Assembly: GCF_000297025.1 (NCBI RefSeq) | Contig: NZ_CAKD01000024.1 | Location: 1 to 64,000 of the forward strand | DNA: 64,000 nucleotides | Origin: Lactobacillus pasteurii DSM 23907 = CRBIP 24.76 | GTDB taxonomy: Bacteria > Bacillota > Bacilli > Lactobacillales > Lactobacillaceae | Direction: 5' to 3' | Part shown: piece by piece, positions 1 through 6,068 of the stretch | Numbering within the stretch: position 1 is the first letter of the stretch | Layout of the letters: every line of letters starts with the position of its first letter | The notes under the pieces: model-generated | What the model was told of the DNA's origin: nothing | Database searches by the model: none | What the model saw: only the letters and a program-made list of their open reading frames with translations | Made by a program: the position numbers and the translations under genes

Positions 1-34
1 CATTACGGCAAATTACTATAATTGGGATATTGGG
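1..34. repeat. Left attachment-site repeat (34 bp)
   Basis: It is identical to 5970-6003 and in the same orientation. The match ends after position 34 (AATC here, GCTC at the other copy). It carries only the last 13 nt of the tRNA-Gln gene (22-34) plus 21 bp of its downstream flank, so it is the chromosome-side att scar distal to the tRNA. Confidence 0.85.
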
Positions 35-87
35 AATCATACCAAGCCCCCTTAAATCGTTGTTATATCAAGGTTTAAAGAGTTAAA

Positions 88-118
88 TTAAAAATTTGGT
101 CCCCGAATTTGGACCCCT
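88..118. repeat. 31-bp repeat, likely integrase arm site (left)
   Basis: It is identical to 5862-5892 in the same orientation. Internally it holds two 12-mers, AATTTGGTCCCC and AATTTGGACCCC, separated by one G; GGTCC and GGACC also form a short inverted repeat. One copy lies within about 110 bp of each element end, the expected place for arm-type binding sites of a tyrosine integrase with an N-terminal arm-binding domain. The function is inference. Confidence 0.65.
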
Positions 119-123
119 TGACC

Positions 124-1281
124 CTAAAAACCCACATATTCAGCAAACTTTTCAGCTGTTTCACCCTTTTTGTCTTTTGTAACGTGGGTATAAATATTTA
201 AAGTTGTTGCGGTGTCTGCGTGTCCTAGCCGTTCGCTAACTTCTTTTATTGTCCTACCAGCTTCAAAAAGTAATGAAGCGTGCGTATGCCTGAACCCGTG
301 TATTTTAATTCTTCTAAGATTGTAAGCCTTACATATTGCACGGTTCCATTGGTCGGGCTTTGAAACTTGTGTAATACCATTGTTAGTATTAGCAAAAATA
401 AAATTATTCTTGCTTAAAAAATTATATCCCAGCTGTAACATTTGTTTTTGCTGAATAGTCCGCCACTCTTTCAAGTAGTTCATTGTCTGCGTGTCCATGT
501 CTATTAGTCTAATACTGCTTGCTGTTTTACCGTCTGATAAGTAAAGTCGGTTCTTTTCGCCAGTAGTAACCGACTTAGTAATATTGATAGTATTACTTTT
601 AAAACTAATATCTGACCATTTGAGGGCTAGGCACTCACCTTTTCGCATCCCAGAAAATGCCAAAAGCCTAAAAAATACAAAGTATTTAAAATTATAGCTC
701 TTAGCACATTCTAGAAACTTCTTTAATTCATCCTTTGAGTAAAAGTCATGAAAAGAATTTATGTTTTTAGGCGTTTTAGGTCTAACAACTTTACTCATTG
801 GATTTTTTTCGATTACTTCTATATCTATTCCATAATTTAGCACATTGGATGCATACCGCAAAAAACGCTTATAAGTTCTAGGAGCTTCAATAAACCATTC
901 ATTAACTGCTTGTTGACACTTTAAAACGGTTAACTTATCAAGAAACACATTGCCCAGCTGTTTTAAAATGTGATCGTTGAAATATCTAACAGTTGTTACG
1001 TATGTGCTCTCTTTTACCGTGTTCTTATAGTTTTTAAGCCACATTGCGTAAAGGTCTTTGAATTGCATATTTTTGCTTCTTACTGGTTCATATTCACCCT
1101 TTACCACTTGCAATTTTAAGGCTAATAAACTTTCAAGCGCTTCTTGCTCTGTCAAAAAGCCAGTTTTTTTAATTCTAATAGACTCCCCCGTCTTATCATC
1201 TTTACCAACGTAAAGACGAAACATAAAACGTTGTTTTCCTTTACCTGTCTTATAAGGAACTATTTTTGTTTCATCTTTCAT
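124..1281 (-). CDS. int: Tyrosine recombinase (element integrase)
   Basis: The 385-residue integrase catalyses site-specific integration and excision. An N-terminal AP2-like arm-binding domain (about residues 5-60) is followed by a SAM-like core-binding domain (about 70-160) and the catalytic domain. The catalytic set is visible: R213 (in GMRKGE), H328 and R331 (HGFRH), H354 (RLGH) and the nucleophile Y364 (IYTHV). I chose the ATG at 1281, preceded by AAGGG, over an upstream GTG at 1311 that would add ten residues and has no ribosome binding site. It is the last gene at the left end and reads toward the att site, as usual for tRNA-targeting elements. It is transcribed away from the replication module. 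Confidence 0.93.
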   Translation of the reverse strand: MKDETKIVPYKTGKGKQRFMFRLYVGKDDKTGESIRIKKTGFLTEQEALESLLALKLQVVKGEYEPVRSKNMQFKDLYAMWLKNYKNTVKESTYVTTVRYFNDHILKQLGNVFLDKLTVLKCQQAVNEWFIEAPRTYKRFLRYASNVLNYGIDIEVIEKNPMSKVVRPKTPKNINSFHDFYSKDELKKFLECAKSYNFKYFVFFRLLAFSGMRKGECLALKWSDISFKSNTINITKSVTTGEKNRLYLSDGKTASSIRLIDMDTQTMNYLKEWRTIQQKQMLQLGYNFLSKNNFIFANTNNGITQVSKPDQWNRAICKAYNLRRIKIHGFRHTHASLLFEAGRTIKEVSERLGHADTATTLNIYTHVTKDKKGETAEKFAEYVGF

Positions 1282-1298
1282 AATTAAAAGCCCTTCTA

Positions 1299-1324
1299 AT
1301 AGCCCACACACCTTAAAATGGCTA
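1299..1324. repeat. 26-bp direct repeat, copy 1
   Basis: It is identical to 2961-2986. It begins ATAGCCCACACACC and ends AAAATGGCTA, with terminal inverted halves TAGCC and GGCTA. It lies between the repressor stop and the integrase ribosome binding site. The other copy lies just upstream of the unknown gene at 3009. It could be an operator shared by two element promoters or an Xis or Int site; the role is unknown. Confidence 0.7.
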
Positions 1325-1355
1325 GAAAAAACTTTTTACTATGAGGGATGCATTA

Positions 1356-2090
1356 CTAATCTAAATACTTTTCAACCTTTTCAGCGTCAATATTTGGGTT
1401 ATCTGGTAGCCCTTCAAGTGATTTAGAAAAGCTATTAATGGTATCAACTAACTTATTATTGAACTCCAAAACCTGCTTCTTAGTTCCATAAGTTGTAATT
1501 AAATCTGCTACATTCAAACATTGCTTAATATCTGGTTTAACTTCTGTGTTAAATCGCATATTAATTAGGGATGCATTACTATTTTTTTCAATTTCCTTAC
1601 TAATCTTAATCATGAATTCAAATGTAAGCTTATAACGGCTAATAGTATCAAAATCAATTGTAAAATTTTCAGGGTGTTCGACCCCGAAAGCCTTTTTATA
1701 ATTAGCATCAAAGATAAAACCAAAATATTTAAGCCAGTAATCTTTTACGCTGTCTGTTAATTCTTCTAATTGCTCAGCTGTAAATAATTGTTCTGGTTTA
1801 ATTGCATTGATAAAGTCTAAATAATAAATGATTTTAGGTCTTAGCATTGAATTCTTATCCAAGTAGGAATTATTAAACACAGTTAGTAATTCTTTTTTGC
1901 TGTATGTGTTACCTTTTAAATAATCTATACTAGAATCAAGTATTTTAGATAATTTGGAATAAGAATTTTCATTTGGTTCCCGTTTGTCGTTCTCATATAA
2001 GCTTATAGCTTGTTGAGTTGTCCCTATTAACTCAGCGAGCTTTTTTTGGCTTATTTTTTTTGCTTTTCTAGCTTCTTTTATTCTATTCAT
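1356..2090 (-). CDS. cI-like HTH repressor
   Basis: This 244-residue protein has a Cro/C1-type helix-turn-helix at residues 1-60 (KKISQKKLAELIGTTQQAISLYEND). A longer C-terminal part, for which I recognise no peptidase motif, follows. It is therefore probably not a LexA-like self-cleaving repressor. It is transcribed divergently from the Cro-like gene at 2213, across a 122-bp control region with inverted repeats. This is the standard lysogeny-type switch, so it probably keeps the replication and excision genes silent. The same strand continues into int, 75 bp downstream. What relieves repression cannot be told from the sequence. Confidence 0.85.
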   Translation of the reverse strand: MNRIKEARKAKKISQKKLAELIGTTQQAISLYENDKREPNENSYSKLSKILDSSIDYLKGNTYSKKELLTVFNNSYLDKNSMLRPKIIYYLDFINAIKPEQLFTAEQLEELTDSVKDYWLKYFGFIFDANYKKAFGVEHPENFTIDFDTISRYKLTFEFMIKISKEIEKNSNASLINMRFNTEVKPDIKQCLNVADLITTYGTKKQVLEFNNKLVDTINSFSKSLEGLPDNPNIDAEKVEKYLD

Positions 2091-2212
2091 GTTTTCACCA
2101 CCTTTATTAAAAATATCGTATCATAGTTTCTAGCAAAAAGTTACACCTTTGCTGTTGTTTTTGCTGAAAATGTGTTCTATAATGTAAAAAACATCTAACG
2201 GAGGTGTAAAAA
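2091..2212. promoter_or_regulatory. Divergent control region of the element
   Basis: On the plus strand TTGTTT (2155-2160), a 17-nt spacer and a perfect TATAAT (2178-2183) form the early promoter, followed by the ribosome binding site GGAGGTG. An inverted repeat AGCAAAAA (2132-2139) / TTTTTGCT (2157-2164) overlaps the -35 hexamer and is the best candidate for a repressor or Cro operator. The leftward repressor promoter must also lie here but shows no clear consensus. Confidence 0.65.
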
Positions 2213-2431
2213 ATGAAACTTAGCAATAAACAAGCAATTGCATTAAGACGTTTACGAGGTGAAAAGAATTTAACTATAACCGAATTAGCAAAAGAACTAG
2301 GCGTTAATGTCTATACTGCTAAAAAGGCGCTTGTAACTGATAATGCTAACTTTAACCCGACAACGGTTAATAAAATTACTAATTGGATTATTGACCAATA
2401 CACACCAATTACAGTAAGCGAGGTGAAATAA
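2213..2431 (+). CDS. Cro-like small HTH protein
   Basis: The 72-residue protein is almost entirely a helix-turn-helix domain (LTITELAKELGVNVYTAKKAL, residues about 20-40). It starts at an ATG behind a strong GGAGGTG site and is the first gene rightward from the divergent switch, the position of a Cro-type antirepressor in temperate elements. Its stop codon directly abuts the ATG of the next gene, so the two are translationally linked. The Cro assignment rests on position and fold, not on a close family match. Confidence 0.75.
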   Translation: MKLSNKQAIALRRLRGEKNLTITELAKELGVNVYTAKKALVTDNANFNPTTVNKITNWIIDQYTPITVSEVK

Positions 2432-2872
2432 ATGAAGGCAGAACACAAGGAACAAAAAGAAAAAATTCAAATGGAATTTGATTTTCTAGCTCCTACCCCT
2501 ATCAGTTTTAGGGATGAAATAACAAAGCTCACTAAATCAGAAAAGGCGCTTTATAAAATCATCCCTACGGGAAAAAAGAACGCTGTAAATACTAAGCAAT
2601 TAGCAAAAACAATAGGCGTTGAATATAGGCGCATAACTGCGCTAATTCAACAAATAAGGCGCAAAAATATTGCTATTTGTTCAAGTCAAGAACCTAATTA
2701 CAGTGGTATTTATAAGCCGGCTAATATTGTAGAGTTTGCGGAGTTCTTTAATCGTTACCAACGGGCAAACCGTGAGAGAAACAAAACGGAGACCGCTCTT
2801 AAATATTCCGAATATGGAATTAAACTTTTAACGTGTGGAACGACAAAAAAGCCACCTGATAAAAGCAATTGA
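2432..2872 (+). CDS. Unknown early protein with winged-helix-like segment
   Basis: I do not recognise this 146-residue protein. The N-terminus is charged (KAEHKEQKEKIQMEFDF). The middle, about residues 55-90, looks like a DNA-binding helix-turn-helix (TKQLAKTIGVEYRRITALIQQIRRKNI). The C-terminus is basic. It starts immediately after the Cro-like stop, with the ribosome binding site GAGGTG inside the upstream gene. A stem-loop at 2891-2923 closes this two-gene unit. Similar small HTH proteins are common in the early regions of lactobacillus prophages; a role in switching to replication or excision is inference. Confidence 0.65.
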   Translation: MKAEHKEQKEKIQMEFDFLAPTPISFRDEITKLTKSEKALYKIIPTGKKNAVNTKQLAKTIGVEYRRITALIQQIRRKNIAICSSQEPNYSGIYKPANIVEFAEFFNRYQRANRERNKTETALKYSEYGIKLLTCGTTKKPPDKSN

Positions 2873-2890
2873 ATTGCTACAAGCACTAAA

Positions 2891-2923
2891 AAAGCCCGTT
2901 ACACGGCTAATGTAACGAGCTTT
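2891..2923 (+). terminator. Stem-loop after the early genes
   Basis: AAAGCCCGTTACA pairs with TGTAACGAGCTTT around a 7-nt loop with one mismatch. The U-tract is poor (TTTAAACAATAATATTT), so termination may be partial. Confidence 0.5.
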
Positions 2924-2960
2924 AAACAATAATATTTATAAATTTTTTACAGTTACGATT

Positions 2961-2986
2961 ATAGCCCACACACCTTAAAATGGCTA
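2961..2986. repeat. 26-bp direct repeat, copy 2
   Basis: It is identical to 1299-1324. Here the terminal inverted halves extend to ATAGCC and GGCTAT. It sits 22 bp upstream of the ATG at 3009, between the stem-loop and the second rightward gene group, where a promoter or operator would be expected. Confidence 0.7.
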
Positions 2987-3008
2987 TCAGAAAAAAGGAC
3001 TTTTAACA

Positions 3009-3326
3009 ATGGTAGAAAAGACAGAAAAGGAATTTATTATTTTCGATAAGTACGGAAATGTGCATTATACAAGCAATTTAAAAATTAAGAAAAGCGTTTC
3101 AAAGCCTTTAAACTCTTATATTTTGAAGTGTGATGCATCCCTATTCTTGGATTTAACGGAGGTGTTTTGTCTCTTTGTTCATGATTTAGATTTACATAAG
3201 TTTTATTCATGGTATGAGATAGATAATTCATTTGTCGAATCAGAGGACGGAACAAGTTTTTATAGAATGGCAAACATAGCTGTTAAACGCTATATAAAAC
3301 ATGAAGGATTGAAGGAGCTTAAATAA
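3009..3326 (+). CDS. Unknown element protein (105 aa)
   Basis: I do not recognise this protein. It is 105 residues, without transmembrane segments, mixed acidic and basic, and rich in aromatic residues in the middle (HDLDLHKFYSWYEID). It follows the 26-bp repeat and an AGGA ribosome binding site. It overlaps the excisionase-like gene by one base (TAATG), so both belong to one transcript leading to the initiator gene. By position it could help excision or replication; no function can be assigned. Confidence 0.7.
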   Translation: MVEKTEKEFIIFDKYGNVHYTSNLKIKKSVSKPLNSYILKCDASLFLDLTEVFCLFVHDLDLHKFYSWYEIDNSFVESEDGTSFYRMANIAVKRYIKHEGLKELK

Positions 3327-3595
3327 TGCTATTTCAACTAGACAAAAACGAAGAAACAGAATTAAAAAAGTACGTTCTAACAATTGTAAAAGATGCTATT
3401 AAAAGCGGTATTGAAAACAATAAACCTTATCTAACTAGAAAAGAGGTAGCAAAGTTTTTGGGCGTTGCTGAATCAACTGTTACAAATTGGGTATCATTAG
3501 GGATGCCAGTTGCAATTATTGACGGGCGCAAACTTTACGGCAAACAAAGCATTTTAGAATGGCTTAAAAGTCATGAAGTAAGTTCTAAGCAATAG
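3326..3595 (+). CDS. Excisionase-like HTH protein
   Basis: The 89-residue protein has a MerR/HTH_17-type DNA-binding domain in its C-terminal half. The segment LTRKEVAKFLGVAESTVTNW is followed by a wing (GMPVAIIDGRKLYGK) and a final helix. This is the usual fold of excisionases (Xis) and of small element-encoded regulators. Its start overlaps the upstream stop (TAATG). A perfect hairpin follows three bases after the stop. Excision partner of the integrase is the likeliest role; a regulator of the downstream initiator is the alternative. Confidence 0.75.
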   Translation: MLFQLDKNEETELKKYVLTIVKDAIKSGIENNKPYLTRKEVAKFLGVAESTVTNWVSLGMPVAIIDGRKLYGKQSILEWLKSHEVSSKQ

Positions 3596-3597
3596 AA

Positions 3598-3620
3598 AAG
3601 CATCCCTAAAAGGGATGCTT
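3598..3620 (+). terminator. Terminator-like hairpin with AGGGATGC arms
   Basis: AAGCATCCCT, an AAA loop and AGGGATGCTT form a perfect 10-bp stem followed by ATTTGTTT. Both arms are copies of the motif that recurs through the element. It separates the excisionase-like gene from the initiator gene. Confidence 0.65.
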
Positions 3621-3680
3621 ATTTGTTTACGAACATGTGCAAGTTTATTAAAAGTATTCAAGTATAGGATAGTTCAAAAA

Positions 3681-4610
3681 ATGGAAAAAAACAAGTTTAT
3701 TATTTCCAGCTGGAATAGTAACAACCCAGTTAAAGGGTCAAAATTTGACCCCCACCAAAAAAGCCTTGAAGAAATTTGCTATATTTCCATTGATTGGATC
3801 ACAATAACAGGGCTATTTTTAAAAAGCTCAGCAAAACAGGAATTAACTTCTATTGGTTGGGTTATTGCTAAGTCAGTAAATAGAGAGGTATTTAATTTAG
3901 AGTTGCAAGAAAAGAAAATCAATCATATTACTAACAAAGTCGATATAAATGTAAAAGCACGCATACAACCTAATGAGTATAGAGACACTTGGAGTCTAAG
4001 AACGTCTAATCATATCACTAAATCAGATAAAGAAAAGATTTTAAAAGCTGTCTCCTACTTCATAAAGCCTAAAATTACTAGAATCGATTTAGCATTTGAC
4101 TTCATTAATTTCAATGATGCAGGGATGCATTATAGATTTTATAAGACAGGCACGAAGACAACAACAATAACTAATACCAGTGGTAAGGTTGAAACTATTT
4201 ATTGCGGGTCGTCTAAATCTAATAGACAATACAGGTATTACAACAAATTGAGAGAACGCACGAACAATAAAGCGGAGGACATACCAAAAAGCTATTACAG
4301 TTGGGAACGGCTAGAATTAACCACCAAAAACAGGGATTTAGACCATGAAGTAAAAAGAATGTTAACATGTTTCAAGCGTCCTAAATATGCTAGCAATAAT
4401 TTAAAAGGTACTGCGAAAATAGCATTTATAGGATTGTCGGAGCATCCCGAACTAATAAGCGTGCTATCTAAGAACACAAAGAAAAAATACAAGGAATATT
4501 TAGAAAAGTATCAAGGATATGATGCCAATTATTCCGAACTAGCTTTAAAGGTATTCAATGCAAACAAAACAGAGATAGTAAAAGAGATTGAATCATTTAT
4601 CAAGGAATAG
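3681..4610 (+). CDS. Rep_trans-family replication initiator or MobT-type relaxase
   Basis: The 309-residue protein shows the conserved blocks of the Rep_trans family (pT181-type initiators and Tn916 Orf20/MobT relaxases). These are an N-terminal ISIDWITITG strand, ITRIDLAFDF, ETIYCGSSKSNRQYRYYNK (which should hold the catalytic tyrosine) and WERLELTTK. Such proteins nick one strand at a specific origin. I chose the ATG at 3681, because the upstream ATG at 3615 lies inside the terminator hairpin. No N-terminal HTH domain is present, unlike many MobT proteins. The tandem repeats and hairpin downstream suit a replication origin. Replication versus mobilization cannot be settled from sequence alone. 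A perfect 17-bp palindrome (GGGTCAAAATTTGACCC, near 3736) lies inside the 5' coding region. Confidence 0.82.
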   Translation: MEKNKFIISSWNSNNPVKGSKFDPHQKSLEEICYISIDWITITGLFLKSSAKQELTSIGWVIAKSVNREVFNLELQEKKINHITNKVDINVKARIQPNEYRDTWSLRTSNHITKSDKEKILKAVSYFIKPKITRIDLAFDFINFNDAGMHYRFYKTGTKTTTITNTSGKVETIYCGSSKSNRQYRYYNKLRERTNNKAEDIPKSYYSWERLELTTKNRDLDHEVKRMLTCFKRPKYASNNLKGTAKIAFIGLSEHPELISVLSKNTKKKYKEYLEKYQGYDANYSELALKVFNANKTEIVKEIESFIKE

Positions 4611-5010
4611 AAATGTTTTTTAAGTAGGGTCAAATATTTGAGCGTTTAACTGTCCCCACCAAAAGTATTTATTATGATAATAATAAATACAGAGATATAA
4701 ACGGTCGGGCAAAAATAAAAAGCGTTTTTTCGCATCATGGCTGTAATTTATTGTTGGAGGGTCGGGCACTGGTTAACCCTATCAACTAATACAAATGGCT
4801 TTATATCAAGCTTTATTTAAAGCGACTAGGAATTATAATTCACTACCCACACGAAATACAGTTCATGGGATGCAATAATATTAGGGATATGAGGGCTAAA
4901 AGCCCTTTTTGTTTTACTTCAAGTTAAAAAACCAATCGAAGAAAATCGAATATAGGCGAAAATGCTATAATACAGGCGTTTTTTAAAGCTTGTAATAGTT
5001 ATGTGCTTAC
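4611..5010 (+). other. Non-coding origin-like region after the initiator
   Basis: No convincing gene lies here. From left to right: GGGTCAAATATTTGAG (near 4627) with CCCCACCAAAA, resembling the palindrome inside the initiator gene. Then a perfect 11-bp inverted repeat GTATTTATTAT / ATAATAAATAC (4665-4675, 4680-4690) around GATA. Then two GGTCGGGCA repeats (about 4703 and 4756). Then a terminator GGGCT-AAA-AGCCC-TTTTT (4893-4910), and an extended -10 (TGC TATAAT, 4966-4971) with a poor -35 firing toward the tandem repeats. A nick site (double-strand origin or oriT) in this stretch is inference. Confidence 0.55.
4893..4910 (+). terminator. Rho-independent terminator downstream of the initiator
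   Basis: GGGCT, an AAA loop and AGCCC are followed by TTTTTGTTTT. It lies about 280 nt after the initiator stop, so the initiator mRNA would carry a long untranslated tail through the origin-like region. Confidence 0.7.
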
Positions 5011-5210
5011 AAATTGAACACATTAAAAAAGAAAATGTTTGCTTTATCCGGACAAATTGGACACATTAAAAAGAAAATACTTGCTTTATCCGGACAAATT
5101 GGACACCCTAAAAAAGAAAATGTTTGCTTTATCCGGACAAATTGGACACATTAAAAAGAAAATACTTGCTTTATCCGGACAAATTGGACACCCTAAAAAA
5201 GAAAATGTAA
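5011..5210. repeat. Tandem 42/43-bp iteron-like repeats
   Basis: Four full units start at 5041, 5083, 5126 and 5168, and a decayed half unit precedes them at 5011. Each begins GCTTTATCCGGACAAATTGG followed by ACAC, then an A-rich spacer. Two spacer types alternate (ACATTAAAAAG and ACCCTAAAAAAG), giving an 85-bp superperiod. This suggests that a two-unit block was duplicated. Within each unit GGACA occurs twice, 9 bp apart. Directly repeated units of this size near an initiator gene resemble iterons. They are not CRISPR, because the intervening sequence is itself repeated. Confidence 0.85.
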
Positions 5211-5219
5211 AGATATATG

Positions 5220-5672
5220 CTAATTTTCTTCTAAAAGGTCTGGTAACTCTGACACATTCCGTTTAATCCGCCAGTAATTCAAACGTTCAGCAAATTCAAT
5301 GCATCCCTGATTTAATTGTTGTCTTAGCTTGTAATTTGAAAAGCTTAATTTAATTGCTGTTTGTTCCTGCGTCAATTGCTGAATGTACAAACTATATAAA
5401 ATAGTCTTTCTTTTCTGATATTCAAAGTCGGAACAATCGTACAAGGCTAAAAGAATTGTAATTGCTATATATTGGGCTCTGTCTGCCTTATCGAGCGTGT
5501 TTATTACGTTTTCTTCTAACCCGTTTACATTGCTTGTATTGGTAGCTATTGCATCAAAATTAGCGCTTTTAAGCGTTGTCGGACGTATTCCGCCTAATTG
5601 GATATAATGCCAAAAGTCCCCCGTTAAAAATGATTTTACATTTGAAATAGTATTCTTTTCGTTTACTGTCAT
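5220..5672 (-). CDS. ArpU-like phage transcriptional regulator
   Basis: The 150-residue protein resembles ArpU/RinA-type late regulators of Firmicute phages. Its C-terminal half (about residues 80-140) looks like a sigma region-4-type helix-turn-helix: RKTILYSLYIQQLTQEQTAIKL, then SFSNYKLRQQLNQGCIEFAERL. It has a strong AGGGGGG ribosome binding site and a perfect TATAAT at 5696-5701. It is convergent with the rightward genes, its stop lying next to the tandem repeats. In phages such proteins switch on late genes. This element has none, so the target may be on a helper phage, or in the element itself. That is inference. Confidence 0.68.
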   Translation of the reverse strand: MTVNEKNTISNVKSFLTGDFWHYIQLGGIRPTTLKSANFDAIATNTSNVNGLEENVINTLDKADRAQYIAITILLALYDCSDFEYQKRKTILYSLYIQQLTQEQTAIKLSFSNYKLRQQLNQGCIEFAERLNYWRIKRNVSELPDLLEEN

Positions 5673-5712
5673 GATAATTATTCCCCCCTGCTAACATTAT
5701 ACAGGACGCAAA

Positions 5713-5737
5713 AAAGCACCCCTGTTAGGGATGCTTT
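5713..5737. terminator. Imperfect hairpin with AGGGATGC arm
   Basis: AAAGCACCCCT and AGGGATGCTTT pair around GTT with one mismatch. It resembles the hairpin at 3598-3620. It lies upstream of the ArpU-like gene and could act in either direction. Confidence 0.45.
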
Positions 5738-5861
5738 AAGGTAGTACAATAAAATGTACTAAGTAAAGTAAAATGCTTTATCTAACCATTTTAAGGCGCT
5801 TTAAGGCTATAATAAATAATACAGTATACCAATTTTATAAAATTATTGATAACTAACAAAT

Positions 5862-5892
5862 TTAAAAATTTGGTCCCCGAATTTGGACCCCT
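5862..5892. repeat. 31-bp repeat, likely integrase arm site (right)
   Basis: It is identical to 88-118 and in the same orientation, about 78 bp inside the right attachment core. The two AATTTGGWCCCC half-sites inside each copy suit cooperative binding by an integrase arm-binding domain. The rest of 5673-5969 holds no gene. Confidence 0.65.
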
Positions 5893-5938
5893 AAAAACAA
5901 ATTTTCAGCTAATTCCACGTAATCGCAAAAAACAAAAA

Positions 5939-5979
5939 TGCCGTAATGTCGGGCTTTTAAGCTATCCCACATTACGGCA
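5939..5979 (-). terminator. Terminator of the tRNA operon, half supplied by the element
   Basis: On the minus strand TGCCGTAATGT (5979-5969) pairs perfectly with ACATTACGGCA (5949-5939), followed by TTTTTGTTTTTT. The promoter-proximal arm lies in the att repeat and the distal arm and U-tract lie in the element. So the element restores a terminator behind the tRNA-Gln gene that it enters. Confidence 0.75.
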
Positions 5980-6003
5980 AATTACTATAATTGGGATATT
6001 GGG
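5970..6003. repeat. Right attachment-site repeat (34 bp)
   Basis: It is identical to 1-34. It covers the last 13 nt of the intact tRNA-Gln gene (discriminator, 3' acceptor strand and part of the T stem) and 21 bp of flank. Integration therefore leaves a complete tRNA gene at this end. Confidence 0.88.
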
Positions 6004-6063
6004 GCTCGAACCCAAACATCCAGGAACCAGAATCCTGTGCCTTACCAATTTGGCTATATCCCA
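5991..6063 (-). tRNA. tRNA-Gln (anticodon CUG)
   Basis: The 73-nt cloverleaf has acceptor TGGGATA/TATCCCA with discriminator A. The D stem is GCC/GGC, the anticodon stem CAGGA/TCCTG with loop TTCTGGT (anticodon CTG), and the T arm TTGGG-TTCGAGC-CCCAA. U1-A72 is typical of tRNA-Gln. CCA is not encoded. It reads CAG codons and is the second gene of a two-tRNA transcript; its 3' end is the element attachment site. Confidence 0.93.
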
Positions 6064-6068
6064 ATAAA

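Larger units (their letters stand above)
1..5969. mobile_element. Integrated element (IME/satellite-like) in tRNA-Gln
   Basis: The unit runs from the start of one 34-bp direct repeat (1-34) to the start of the other (5970-6003), so the excised circle would be 5969 bp. Its content is a tyrosine integrase, repressor, Cro-like protein, two unknown proteins, an excisionase-like protein, a Rep_trans initiator or relaxase, tandem repeats and an ArpU-like regulator. There are no capsid, tail, lysis, terminase, type IV secretion or obvious cargo genes. The layout (int and repressor leftward, early genes rightward) is that of phages and phage satellites, but the initiator family is shared with plasmids and integrative mobilizable elements. 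The window starts at the left repeat, so that repeat may extend further left; the 5969-bp period is unaffected. Confidence 0.85.

Noticed and set aside
2132-2164. Attachment or origin site at the AGCAAAAA inverted repeat
   Set aside because: It lies in the divergent control region and overlaps the early promoter, so an operator is the simpler reading.
5011-5210. CRISPR array
   Set aside because: The sequence between the conserved blocks is itself repeated in two types, so there are no unique spacers, and no cas genes are present.
5039-5266. 75-aa reading frame across the tandem repeats
   Set aside because: It is only the translation of the 42/43-bp DNA repeats, starts at TTG without a ribosome binding site, changes frame at the 43-bp units and ends inside the ArpU-like gene.
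1-5969. Full prophage
   Set aside because: No terminase, portal, capsid, tail or lysis genes are present, and the ends are fixed by the 34-bp repeats.
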